The translations under genes were made by a program, and so were the position numbers. From assembly GCF_030815415.1 (NCBI RefSeq), contig NZ_JAUSWW010000001.1:10106001-10170000 (forward strand): 64,000 bases of DNA. The letters are read 5' to 3'. This document shows positions 8,592 to 16,502 of the stretch, piece after piece. Position 1 is the first letter of the stretch, and every line of letters begins with the position of its first letter. This DNA is from Streptomyces canus (GTDB lineage: Bacteria; Actinomycetota; Actinomycetes; Streptomycetales; Streptomycetaceae). The notes under the pieces were generated by a model, which saw only the letters and a program-made list of their open reading frames with translations, did not search any database and was not told where the DNA came from.

Positions 8592-9347
8592 GTGACGGAA
8601 TATGACGTGCTTGCCGAGGTGTACGAATGGCTCATCTCGGATGCAAAGTTGCCTCCCGCCGAGTTCGCTGCGTCGTTCGATGATGTCCTCAGTCTCCTGC
8701 CGTCGAACGCTCACGTCCTCGACTGTTCGTGCGGAACCGGACAGTTGGCGGTTGGCCTCGCCGGTCGTGGCATGCAGGTTGTCGCAACTGACGCCAGCGA
8801 AGCGATGGTTCGCCGGACTGCAGAGCTGTCTGAGGAGTTCGGGGCCTCCGTCCGGGCCGTGCGGGCGAACTGGGAAGAGTTGCCCGATCATTTCGAGGAC
8901 GACACGTTCGACATGGTGTTCTGCGTTGGCAACTCGCTTCACCATGCCGCGGGCGCGACAGGCAGGGGTGCTGCTCTGGAGTCGATGTCACGGCTTCTGC
9001 GCCCTGGCGGGCGCTTGGTGCTCACATCCCGCACTTGGGAACTCGTGAGGGCCAGAGGTTCCCGGCTGGACATCAGGGACCGACTCGTCCGACGAAACGG
9101 TCGCGATGCCGTCGTGGTCTACCGCTGGGAGATTGCGCCGCATTGGGAGGAGGAGCACCACATCGAGATTGCGATCGCCCAAGTTGATGCGACTGGGCTG
9201 GTTCTTGTCCGCTCGGAACTGCTGTCCTGCTGGCCCTACCGGTACGAGGAACTCGAAGTCGAGCTGCACCGGGTCGGACTCCGGACGGAAGTGAGCACGT
9301 TCGATCTTGAGGCCGAGAACTACATGGTGGTCGCGAGCAAGGTATAA
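8592..9347 (+). CDS. Class I SAM-dependent methyltransferase
   Basis: A 251-residue Rossmann-fold methyltransferase. Motif I (VLDCSCGTGQLAVGLA) begins about 40 residues in, motif II is VVATDASEAMV, and the post-I region is DTFDMVFCVGNSLHH. GRLVLTSRTWE follows the glycine-rich turn. The acceptor substrate is unknown. GTG 8592 is preferred because GGAGGT (8579-8584) lies seven bases upstream; GTG 8574 lacks a site. It stands alone between pseudogenes and was possibly carried in with them. Confidence 0.85.
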   Translation: MTEYDVLAEVYEWLISDAKLPPAEFAASFDDVLSLLPSNAHVLDCSCGTGQLAVGLAGRGMQVVATDASEAMVRRTAELSEEFGASVRAVRANWEELPDHFEDDTFDMVFCVGNSLHHAAGATGRGAALESMSRLLRPGGRLVLTSRTWELVRARGSRLDIRDRLVRRNGRDAVVVYRWEIAPHWEEEHHIEIAIAQVDATGLVLVRSELLSCWPYRYEELEVELHRVGLRTEVSTFDLEAENYMVVASKV

Positions 9348-9529
9348 ACACCGGACTCTCAGTCCCTGGCCGGACCGCGCGGTTGCTCGCAGGACGCTTG
9401 CGCCCTCTCATCGGTGCGGGTTCAGGCGGTCAACGCTACGCCGCAAACGGCGGTCAAGCTGCGTGCATTACGGCGAGCGGACACGGCGGCCCGCGTAGCG
9501 CGCCCAGGGTTCTGCAGCCTTCTCGGCAT

Positions 9530-9850
9530 GCAGGAACGTGACTTGGTGGCTGTACCCGAGGGCATCGGGACGGCAGGCTCCTCATCGAGCCGGATCTGCC
9601 CGGAGGCCGTCTCGGCGGCGGACATGGCCCGGCGGGCCCCCGCGTGGTCTCCTGCGGGCGAATGCCTTGGCCTGCATGGCGTGCAGGTCGCAGGCGAGGG
9701 CAGGGCTGATCGCTGCACCGGCGGTGCGCAGGCCAGCCTCAGCAAAAGCGACGGCCTGGCGATACTCGCCCATGAAGAGCGAATGGTTGACCAGGAGCGC
9801 TATCACGTACCCGCCGAACGCGCGGTCGCCGTCAATGCGGTCGACGACCT
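9530..9850 (-). pseudogene. Remnant of a TPR-containing regulator
   Basis: Two minus-strand frames together give TPR-like helices: NHSLFMGEYRQAVAFAEAGLRTAG followed by ALACDLHAMQAKAFA, and then in another frame AGDHAGARRAMSAAETASGQIR. This is the style of the C-terminal TPR part of Streptomyces helix-turn-helix regulators. The DNA-binding half is absent and there is at least one frameshift. Confidence 0.55.
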
Positions 9851-10190
9851 CGGTAACCGCAGTGCTCCGTGTGGAGCTGCACCGTGCGGTCGGCGGGCTG
9901 GTCGCAGTCGCGGCCCCCCTGTGGCCATGACGCCGTTCGGCGATTCTCGAAGTGCCGCGTGACCCGGTCCTTGATTCCCTGTCTCGCCTTTCGGTCAGCA
10001 CATCAGTTTCGTCCTGTACGCACTGAGCTTGCTGGAGGGGGGTGAGTAACAGCGAGGGGCCGATCGTCGTATCCGGCCGGGGGCTCCCCACGCTGGCGGG
10101 ACATTCCGTACGGCCCGGCATAGGCCTGTCCGTCCAGCCGGCACCGTGCACGCCGCCATGGCCGCGTCGATGCGGGGAAACCGTAGGGGC
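9851..10190. other. Intergenic region upstream of the DUF4097 gene
   Basis: No gene supported. It presumably holds the promoter of the following lipoprotein gene, but no convincing -35/-10 pair was found. Confidence 0.3.
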
Positions 10191-10943
10191 ATGAAAGTGA
10201 TGCCCCCGCGGCACCTCGTGCCTCCGACGTTGTTGCTGCTGCTGGCGCTGCCGTTCGCGGGCTCCTGCGGCGGCGGTGGCACTGACGTCTCCCGAGCCGA
10301 CAACGCACTGCGTGCGGCGGCGTCCGGGGGCGAAGTGCTGATCAGTACCGACAACGGACTGCGGCTGCGCCCGGCCGGCGGCGACCACATCAGCGTGGAC
10401 GACCGGATCGACGGGCACTGGTCCCACCACGGCGACCGCTGGACCCTGGACCTGGACTGTGCCGACCACGACGACCATGGCTGTCCACGGATGCCGTACG
10501 TCGAGATCCCCGACGATGCGAAGGTCACTGTCACTGCCCGCAATGCCGGCGTCGACGTGGTGGACGTCGCCGCCGCGCTGGACGTCACGACCGTCAACGG
10601 CGATGTGACGGTGACCCACTCCGGTCAGGAGCACGCTCCGTTGCGGCTGTCCACCCGCAACGGGTCGGTGCGCGCGGCATCGATCGAGGCCGGCCGGCTG
10701 CACGCGAGCACCGTCAACGGCGATGTCGTGATGCAGTGCGCTGATGCACCCGCGAGTGTGACCGCGAGGACCGTCAACGGCTCGGTCGATGTCACCGTCC
10801 CTCACGATGCCCCGGCCTACCGCGTCATCATGAGCACTGACAACGGGCGCACCACGACCGATGTCCACACTCAGGATGCCGACCGACGACGCCTGATGAC
10901 CCTGACCACGGTCAATGGTGACGTCACGGCCCGCCGGGACTGA
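10191..10943 (+). CDS. DUF4097-type beta-strand repeat lipoprotein
   Basis: About 250 residues. A lipoprotein-style signal (PPTLLLLLALPFAGSC) ends in a possible lipobox AGSC followed by a glycine linker. The mature part is a right-handed beta-helix-like repeat built from turns such as TTVNGDVTV, STRNGSV, STVNGDVVM and TVNGSVDV, which is typical of DUF4097/DUF4098 surface proteins. The function is unknown; a cell-envelope location is predicted. ATG 10191, GTG 10197 and ATG 10200 are all possible starts, and AGGGG (10185-10189) suits the later two. The N-terminus is therefore uncertain by three codons. Confidence 0.75.
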   Translation: MKVMPPRHLVPPTLLLLLALPFAGSCGGGGTDVSRADNALRAAASGGEVLISTDNGLRLRPAGGDHISVDDRIDGHWSHHGDRWTLDLDCADHDDHGCPRMPYVEIPDDAKVTVTARNAGVDVVDVAAALDVTTVNGDVTVTHSGQEHAPLRLSTRNGSVRAASIEAGRLHASTVNGDVVMQCADAPASVTARTVNGSVDVTVPHDAPAYRVIMSTDNGRTTTDVHTQDADRRRLMTLTTVNGDVTARRD

Positions 10944-10960
10944 GGTGTGACGAGCTGTCA

Positions 10961-10974
10961 GTTTCACGTGAAAC
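10961..10974. promoter_or_regulatory. parS-like centromere site
   Basis: GTTTCACGTGAAAC is a perfect 14-bp palindrome identical to the core of the ParB-binding site parS known from Streptomyces and Bacillus. It lies between the DUF4097 and htpG genes. No parA, parB or dnaA is in the window. Confidence 0.8.
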
Positions 10975-11048
10975 GCCCTGACGTGGTGTTTTAAAGTGAC
11001 TGTCGACCGTTTTCCGCGACTCAGGGACCTGTGAGGGACACGCGAACC

Positions 11049-12950
11049 ATGTCCACCGAAACGTTTGACTTTCAGGTAGAGGCCCGTCAGCTCCTCCAGC
11101 TGATGATCCATTCGGTCTACTCGAACAAGGACGTCTTCTTGCGGGAGCTCGTCTCCAATGCCTCGGACGCGCTCGACAAGCTGCGCCTGGCCGCCCTGCG
11201 CGACGACGGTCTCGACGTGGACCTGTCCGACCTGCACATCCAGATCGATGCGGACCCGAAGGCCCGTACGCTTACCGTGCGGGACAACGGCATCGGGATG
11301 TCGTACGACGAGGTCGGCACATTGATCGGCACCATTGCCAACTCCGGCACGGCCGCCCTCCTCAAGGAACTGGAGGACGCCCAGGACGAGGCCGGCGCGG
11401 AGGGGCTGATCGGCAGGTTCGGCATCGGGTTCTACGCCGGATTCATGGTGGCTGACGAGATGACTTTGGTGACCCGGCGCCTCGGCGAGAGCAGCGGCAC
11501 GCGCTGGTCGTCCCGCGGCGAGGGCACCTACTCGCTGGAGAAGGTCGAGGAAGCGCCCCAGGGCACGTCCGTGACCCTCCATCTCAAGCCCGCCGACGCC
11601 GAGAACCAGCTGCACGACTACACCTCCACCTGGAAGATCAGGGAGATCGTCAAGCGGTACTCGGACTTCATCACCTGGCCGATCCGCCTCGTCCCCCAGG
11701 CCGGCGATGGCGCGGAGACGGCCGAGCCGGAGACACTGAACTCGCGTAAGGCCCTGTGGGCACGCTCTCGCGAGGAGGTCTCGGCGGATGAGTACCACGA
11801 GTTGTACAAGCACGTCAGCCACGACTGGCGCGACCCTCTGGAGACGATCCGGCTCCAGGCCGAGGGCACCTTCGAGTACCAGTCGCTGCTGTTCCTCCCG
11901 GCCCACGCCCCGCACGACCTGTTCACCCGGGACTTCCGGCGCGGTCTCCAGCTTTACGTCCGACGCGTGCTGATCATGGACGACTGCGAGGCGCTGCTGC
12001 CGCCGTACCTGCGCTTCGTCAAGGGCGTCGTCGACGCGCAGGACCTGTCGCTCAACGTCTCCCGGGAGATCCTCCAGCAGGACCGCCATATCAGGATGAT
12101 CCAGCGACGGCTGACCAAGAAGGTCCTGTCGTCGGTCAAGGAGATGAAGGCCCGCGACCCCGAGAAGTACGCCACGTTCTGGCGTGAGTTCGGCGCCGTG
12201 CTGAAGGAGGGACTGCTCGGCGACCCGGACAACCGCGACGCCATCCTCGCGGTCGCGTCCTTCGTCAGCACCCATGAGGCACATGAGCCGACGACGCTCC
12301 AGCAGTATGTGGAGCGGATGAAGGACGGCCAGCAGCACATCTACTACCTGACCGGCGAATCCCGGCAGAGCATCGAGAACTCCCCGCACATGGAGGTGTT
12401 CAAGGCCCGAGACGTCGAGGTCCTGCTGCTGACCGACCCCGTCGACGATGTGTGGGTCGACGCCGTGGGCGAATTCGAGGGCAAGCAACTGCGATCCGTC
12501 GCCAAGGGCGAGATCGACCTCGACGTCCAGGGCGGCGAGCAGGAGGACAGTGCAGGGGATGAGCAGGACGAGAGCTACGCCGGCCTGCTGGAGTGGATGA
12601 AGGAGCAACTGGGGGAGGAGGTCAAGGATGTCCGGCTGTCGACACGCCTGACCGTGTCACCGGCGTGTGTCGTCTCCGACGCCCATGACCTCACTCCAGC
12701 GCTGGAGAACATGTACCGGGCGATGGGCCAGGAGGTGCCGGTCACCAAGCGGATTCTCGAACTCAACCCCGCTCACGCGCTCGTCCGTGGCCTGCGGCAG
12801 GCCTACGCGGAACAGGAGGACCGGGCGGAGCTCGCCGAGACCGCCCAACTCCTGCACGGACTTGCCGTCCTCGCTGAAGGCGGACAGCCCAAGGAGCCCG
12901 CGCGGTTCGTGAAGTTGGTGGCGGAACGGCTGGAACGCACGCTCCGCTGA
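11049..12950 (+). CDS. htpG: Molecular chaperone HtpG (Hsp90 family)
   Basis: A full-length 633-residue cytosolic Hsp90. The N-terminal GHKL ATPase domain shows the family motifs [14 protein letters not shown] (ATP and Mg contact), DNGIGM, and [15 protein letters not shown]. The middle domain has [12 protein letters not shown] and [24 protein letters not shown], and the dimerisation domain is at the C-terminus. It folds and stabilises client proteins under stress. ATG 11049 gives the conserved start [16 protein letters not shown]; an upstream GTG at 11031 is not needed. It appears monocistronic, with a strong hairpin terminator. No HAIR or CIRCE heat-shock element was recognised upstream. Confidence 0.97.
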
Positions 12951-13013
12951 GCCGGGAGGTCGTCGACGCGGCACGGCGGTTGTATTCCCGGCCGCCGGGG
13001 GCCGGGCCACCGT

Positions 13014-13042
13014 TGTGGAGGAGCCATGGGGGCTCCTCCACA
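13014..13042 (+). terminator. Terminator after htpG
   Basis: TGTGGAGGAGCC (13014-13025) and GGCTCCTCCACA (13031-13042) form a perfect 12-bp stem with a five-base loop. Confidence 0.8.
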
Positions 13043-13363
13043 TGCCCGGTGTTGCCGCGCCGGGTGTCATTCGGGGCGGTGGCCTGAGATCTGCGCGTCG
13101 GGGATGCCGGCCGGGGCGGGTGTGTTGAAGCCGACGTGGGAGTGAAGGGCACAGTGTCCCCGGGCCTCGTCCATCGCCTGCGGGGACGATCGTCTGGCTG
13201 AAGCCCCGCAGAGCGTTTCGCCGCGTAGGCGACCGCCCTTCACCCCCATGATTCTTCGCCGAGAGCGGCGAGCGTCGGGAATGCGACACCGATCGACGCT
13301 GTTGAAGAAGTCATCTGACATGTCCGGGTCAAGCGGCTCGGGTGGCGGCGGAAGGAGCACCTC
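13043..13363. other. Leader region of the ribosomal-protein cluster
   Basis: No gene supported. A Zur box was looked for because the downstream genes are zinc-independent paralogues; the best stretch (near 13300, TTGAAGAAGTCATCTGACA) is only a weak match. Confidence 0.3.
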
Positions 13364-13528
13364 ATGGCACGCAGCACCACACGCCCCGTCGTCAAGCTGA
13401 GGTCGACGGCCGGTACCGGAGTCACCTACGTGACCCGCAAGAACCGTCTGAACGATCCCGACCGAATGGTCCTGCGCAAGTACGACCCGCAGGTCGGCGC
13501 GCACGTCCTCTTCCGAGAAGAACGCTGA
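13364..13528 (+). CDS. rpmG: 50S ribosomal protein L33, zinc-independent
   Basis: A 54-residue L33 (ARSTTRPVVKLRSTAGTG, then YVTRKNRLNDPDRMVLRKYD). It has no cysteines, so it lacks the CxxC pairs of the zinc-binding form and is the C-minus paralogue. Such copies replace the zinc form on the large subunit when zinc is scarce. The start has GAAGGAG about eight bases upstream. It is the first gene of a three-gene cluster with L31 and L36. Confidence 0.93.
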   Translation: MARSTTRPVVKLRSTAGTGVTYVTRKNRLNDPDRMVLRKYDPQVGAHVLFREER

Positions 13529-13575
13529 CACCCCTCTTCGCGGCTCCCCGTCGGCAGCATCAGAAAGGCCACCCC

Positions 13576-13836
13576 ATGAGGCACGGCATCCACCCCGAAT
13601 CCCGCCCGGTCGTCTTCCGTGACCGTGCGGCAGGCTTCCACCTGCTCACCCGCTCCACCATCCACGCGGAGCGCACGGTCCAATGGGAGGACGGCGGCAC
13701 GTACCCGGTCGTCGACGTCGAGATCTCGTCGGCGAGCCACCCGTTCTACACCGGCACCTCACGGGTCGTGGACACCGCGGGCCGCGTGGAGCGCTTCCAA
13801 AGGCGCTACGGCGCCACCGCTCCCGTCCGCGCCTGA
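13576..13836 (+). CDS. rpmE2: 50S ribosomal protein L31 type B, zinc-independent
   Basis: An 86-residue type-B L31 (MRHGIHPESRPVVFRD, then HPFYTGTSRVVDTAGRVERFQRRYG). It is longer than type A and has no cysteines, so it does not bind zinc. It substitutes for the zinc-containing L31 during zinc limitation. It lies 47 bases after the L33 gene and 37 before L36, with a GAAAGG site upstream. Confidence 0.93.
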   Translation: MRHGIHPESRPVVFRDRAAGFHLLTRSTIHAERTVQWEDGGTYPVVDVEISSASHPFYTGTSRVVDTAGRVERFQRRYGATAPVRA

Positions 13837-13873
13837 CGGCGGACCTCGTTCGATCCCCCGGGAGGAGACGGCT

Positions 13874-13996
13874 ATGAAGGTGCGAAAGTCCCTGCGCTCG
13901 TTGAAGGCCAAGCCCGGCGCCCAGGTGGTACGCCGACGGGGCGTCACCTTCGTGCTCAACAAGAAGGACCCGCGCTTCAAGGCCCGCCAGGGCTGA
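13874..13996 (+). CDS. rpmJ: 50S ribosomal protein L36, zinc-independent
   Basis: A 40-residue L36 paralogue (MKVRKSLRSLKAKPGAQVVRRRG). The canonical L36 zinc ligands (C-C-C-H) are absent. GGAGGAG precedes the ATG. It is the last gene of the L33-L31-L36 group, whose joint loss of zinc ligands indicates a zinc-sparing set. Confidence 0.92.
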   Translation: MKVRKSLRSLKAKPGAQVVRRRGVTFVLNKKDPRFKARQG

Positions 13997-14046
13997 CGGC
14001 CTGAGCCACGACCTCGATCCGCCCGGCACCGCAACCGCGATACCGG

Positions 14047-14076
14047 CTGTTCCCCTCTGCCGGTGGCAGGGGACAG
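14047..14076 (+). terminator. Terminator after the ribosomal-protein cluster
   Basis: CTGTTCCCCTCTGCC (14047-14061) pairs with GGCAGGGGACAG (14065-14076), leaving a three-base bulge. Confidence 0.6.
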
Positions 14077-14114
14077 GGGCGGCACTCGGCTCGTGGGCGC
14101 CACGGGCGGATGCG

Positions 14115-14620
14115 TCACGCGGTGCCGACGGGTCGAGGTGTGCCGTGGAAGACCTGACTGGTGTGCCAGACGCGGTGGGCGTCCGCGACCGGGCGGGTGC
14201 CCGGCTGCGGGCCGAGGAGCGGACGGCCCGCGAGCGCTATGACGTGTTCCCGGACAGCGGGACTGTGACCGACGAAGCGCTGCGAGACCAGGATGCGTTG
14301 GCCGTCGCCGACCCCGAGCACACCCTTGTCGAAGAGTTTGTGGTGCAACGAGCACAGGCACAGCCCGTTGTCGACCTCGTCCGGACCGTCGAAAGCCCAC
14401 CAGCGCACGTGCGCGGCCTCCAGCCCGACCGGGACCGCGCCGATCCGGCCGTCGTAGCCGCAGAAAGCGCACCGGTACTCGTACGCGGTCAGCACCAGAT
14501 CGCGCATCCGCCGACTGCGCTGCCGACGTATGTCTGAGGGCCGTCCGGTCTCCGCCGGTTCCAGTGTGAGCCCGACGGCCTCGCACAGGTCGATGTGGAG
14601 TCTCCTGGAGGCGTCGGGGG
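14115..14620 (-). pseudogene. HNH endonuclease, 5'-truncated
   Basis: The C-terminal HNH domain of a restriction-type nuclease: AYEYRCAFCGYDGRIG, GLEAAHVRWWAFDGPDEVDNGLCLCSLHHKLFDKG. Cys pairs and the HNH-type His residues are intact. The layout resembles the C-terminal half of phosphorothioate-dependent type IV enzymes of the ScoMcrA kind. The N-terminal recognition half is missing. Upstream, the frame runs into sequence that in another frame is a transposase C-terminus ending at 14624, so the gene was cut by a mobile element. It is probably not expressed. Confidence 0.7.
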
Positions 14621-14623
14621 CAT

Positions 14624-14765
14624 TCAGTGCCGGCCGGCGGCCCGTGGCCGTGCCAGACGCCGGCTCATCCGCGTGACCATCGACCACCGGATCATCGCCT
14701 CGCTGGTGGCGGGCAGGGTCTCGTAGTCCTGGGCCAGACGGCGGGAGTTCATCAGCCACGCGGAT
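14624..14765 (-). pseudogene. Transposase C-terminal remnant
   Basis: Minus-strand frame reading WLMNSRRLAQDYETLPATSEAMIRWSMVTRMSRRLARPR, then a stop at 14624-14626. This is the characteristic C-terminal end of a common Streptomyces IS5-type transposase. It begins exactly where the group II intron remnant ends, as if it were the intron's downstream exon. Confidence 0.7.
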
Positions 14766-14770
14766 GGGTC

Positions 14771-14859
14771 GGCCGCGCGGTGAGGTACCTGCCGTGGCAG
14801 GTCCTGTTCCGCGCGGCCTCCCGCCGAACCGGACGTGACGGTTTCCCGTCATCCGGCTC
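14771..14859 (-). ncRNA. Group II intron 3' end: domains V and VI
   Basis: On the minus strand, 14859-14826 is a 34-nt hairpin with the hallmarks of group II intron domain V: it starts GAGCCGGATGACGG, has a GAAA tetraloop, and returns as CCGTCACGTCCGGTTC, with the AGC catalytic triad at positions 2-4. Directly after it, GGCCGCGCGG (14818-14809) pairs with CCGCGCGGCC (14780-14771) to form a domain VI helix with an unpaired A on its 3' side as branch point. No reverse-transcriptase reading frame was found upstream, so this is a 3' relic. Confidence 0.8.
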
Positions 14860-15511
14860 TCCAGTGACTACAGCGTGAGCGGTTCAGGCTGCTCGCGCAG
14901 GACACACAGCGCCGTTGCGGCGATCTGCATTTCGCATACCTCCCGGGTCTGGTGTGTCCGAGTCACCTGGCCCCCTTCGCCCTGTGGACGGCTTTCCCGT
15001 CCTCCCCGGCCGGTCGTTAATCCGGCGACTACTACGGGGCCTCCGTCGCCCTGGAACTCGCGTCCCGTAGGCGATCCCACGTTCGTCTCTGTCCGTACGT
15101 TCTAGCCTCGGGCTTTCACGAACTGGGCGGTCCGCGACTTGATCACAGCTGGGAGAAGTACTCCTGACCAGCGGCATCGGGACTTGTCGAGGGTCCGGTT
15201 GGGTGCGAGGAGAGGAGCACCCTCAGGTGAAGCGGGCGTACGATCTTGCCCCGAGCACTCCCCGGTCGCCGTCGCGTGTCCGTCTATGCTCGCAGTGATG
15301 AGGTCGCCCGCACGGTAAAGAACGGGACCCGGGGTGCGGTCAGGGTCGTTTGCCTCATCACCATCGCGTGATGGACTCCGCGTAGCCAACTTCGCGGAGT
15401 CTCCTGAGCAGTTGTCCGACGGCTGGTCAGAAGAGCGGAAAATGCCCCTGACCAGCGAGAATGAGGATTATCTAGGCCCTCGTTCCCGCGCCCGTCGGAG
15501 GCACTTTCCAG
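14860..15511. other. Unassigned region, possibly internal intron sequence
   Basis: No gene is supported over about 650 bases. A short minus-strand frame ends just before domain V (MQIAATALCVLREQPEPLTL, stop near 14868) and may be coding debris. CTGACCAGCG occurs near 15167 and 15448; the second copy precedes the IS1380 fragment and may be that element's end. Confidence 0.3.
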
Positions 15512-16085
15512 GTGAGTAAGCGTATCGGGTTGTACCCGCGTGTCCGCGTCGAGGGCGGTGGCCTCGGGACGGTCTCGCAGGCCGGGGCGGTGCTGCTGGT
15601 CGAGACGGTCCGCACGTCCGGCCTGGACACCGCGATATCGGCGGCAATGGCGCCGTGGCGCAAGCCGCGAACGGTGCACGATCCGGGCAAGATCCTGCTG
15701 GATGTGGCCCTGGCCGTCGCGCTCGGCGGGGACTGCCTGGCCGACGTCGGCATGCTGCGGGCCGAGCCCGACGTGTTCGGCCCGGTGGCCTCCGATCCGA
15801 CGGTCTCCCGTCTCGTCGGCGCTCTCGCCGCAGCCGGCCCGAAGGCTCTCACCGCGATCCGGTCGGCGCGGGCAGAAGTACGGTCGCGGGTCTGGGAGTT
15901 GGCCGGTGCGGACAGTCCGGCCGCCGACGGCCAGGTGACCGTGGACATCGACGGCGTACTGGTCCTGGCGCACTCTGAGAAGCAGGATGCCACCGCGACC
16001 TGGAAGAAGACCTTCGGCCATCACCCGCTGGTGGCGTTCGTCGACCACGGCCAGGCCGGGTCCGGAGAGCCGGTGGCTGCCCTGA
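15512..16085 (+). pseudogene. IS1380-family transposase, N-terminal fragment
   Basis: About 190 residues of an IS1380 transposase N-terminus (GLYPRVRVEGGG, LLDVALAVALGGDCLADVGMLR, VTVDIDGVLVLAHSEKQDATATWKKTFGHHPL). The DIDGVL segment carries the first catalytic Asp. Similarity stops after GEPVAAL, near 16085, where the same frame continues into TnpB. The rest of the transposase is lost. Confidence 0.75.
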
Positions 16086-16253
16086 AGGGGCAACCGGCGT
16101 CGAAGGGCTACCGCGAGGCGAAGAGACTGCGGGCGAAGGCATACAAGAAAATCGCCAGGCAGCGGGAGGACGCCGGCCGTAAGTGGGCCAAGAAGGTGGT
16201 CCGCGACCACGACGCCATCGCAGTCGAGGACTTCCGCCCGAGGTTTCTTGCCA
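16086..16253 (+). pseudogene. TnpB (IS200/IS605 OrfB) fragment, 5' part
   Basis: The frame reads KGYREAKRLRAKAYKKIARQREDAGRKWAKKVV, then DAIAVEDFRPRFLA. The AVED segment is the RuvC-II Glu of TnpB, an RNA-guided nuclease related to Cas12. It is interrupted at 16252-16253 by an IS110 element, and its other half resumes at 17799. The N-terminal RuvC-I Asp region is missing because of the fusion to the IS1380 fragment. Confidence 0.8.
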
Positions 16254-16502
16254 GGAACGGGGATGGCTGCGCTGATCACCTCGGGTGAGAGAAAATGGGG
16301 TGGGTGCCCCGGTCACGCCGATGGCTCTGCGATGCCGGTGAGCTCGTTTGTCCAGGATGGCAATGGGGGTCGCGCTGGGGACCACGGTTTGTTGCCAAGG
16401 CAGTGATCCGCTGCCGGGAGCACGCGTGTCAGATTCCGCTTCTTTCCCTGATCCCTCCGGGGTTCCCGCCAGGTTTTCGCTACGGGTGTTCAGGAGCGGG
16501 CG
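16254..16502 (+). ncRNA. Candidate bridge RNA in the IS110 left end
   Basis: The noncoding left end should encode the bridge RNA that guides IS110 recombinases. Positions 16386-16401 match the reconstructed insertion site at 14 of 16 bases (GGTTTGTTGCCAAGGC against GGTTTCTTGCCAAGAC), spanning the core. Further on, CGTGTCAG at 16425-16432 is identical to the predicted circle junction (right end, CA core, first base of the left end). Target guide first and donor guide second is the order known for bridge RNAs. TGGCAA near 16363 can pair with TTGCCA (16392-16397) to form the target loop stem. RNA boundaries are not determined. Confidence 0.7.

Noticed and set aside
9582..12608. Very long open frame (about 1000 codons) on the minus strand opposite htpG
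   Set aside because: It is the antisense shadow of htpG and the DUF4097 gene in high-GC DNA. Only its last 90 residues resemble a real (degraded) protein.
13285..13320. Zur box upstream of the zinc-independent ribosomal proteins
   Set aside because: The candidate TTGAAGAAGTCATCTGACA shows too little symmetry to report as a site.
15160..15460. Pair of CTGACCAGCG motifs as insertion-sequence ends
   Set aside because: The match is only about 10 bases, both are in the same orientation, and no element is bounded by them.
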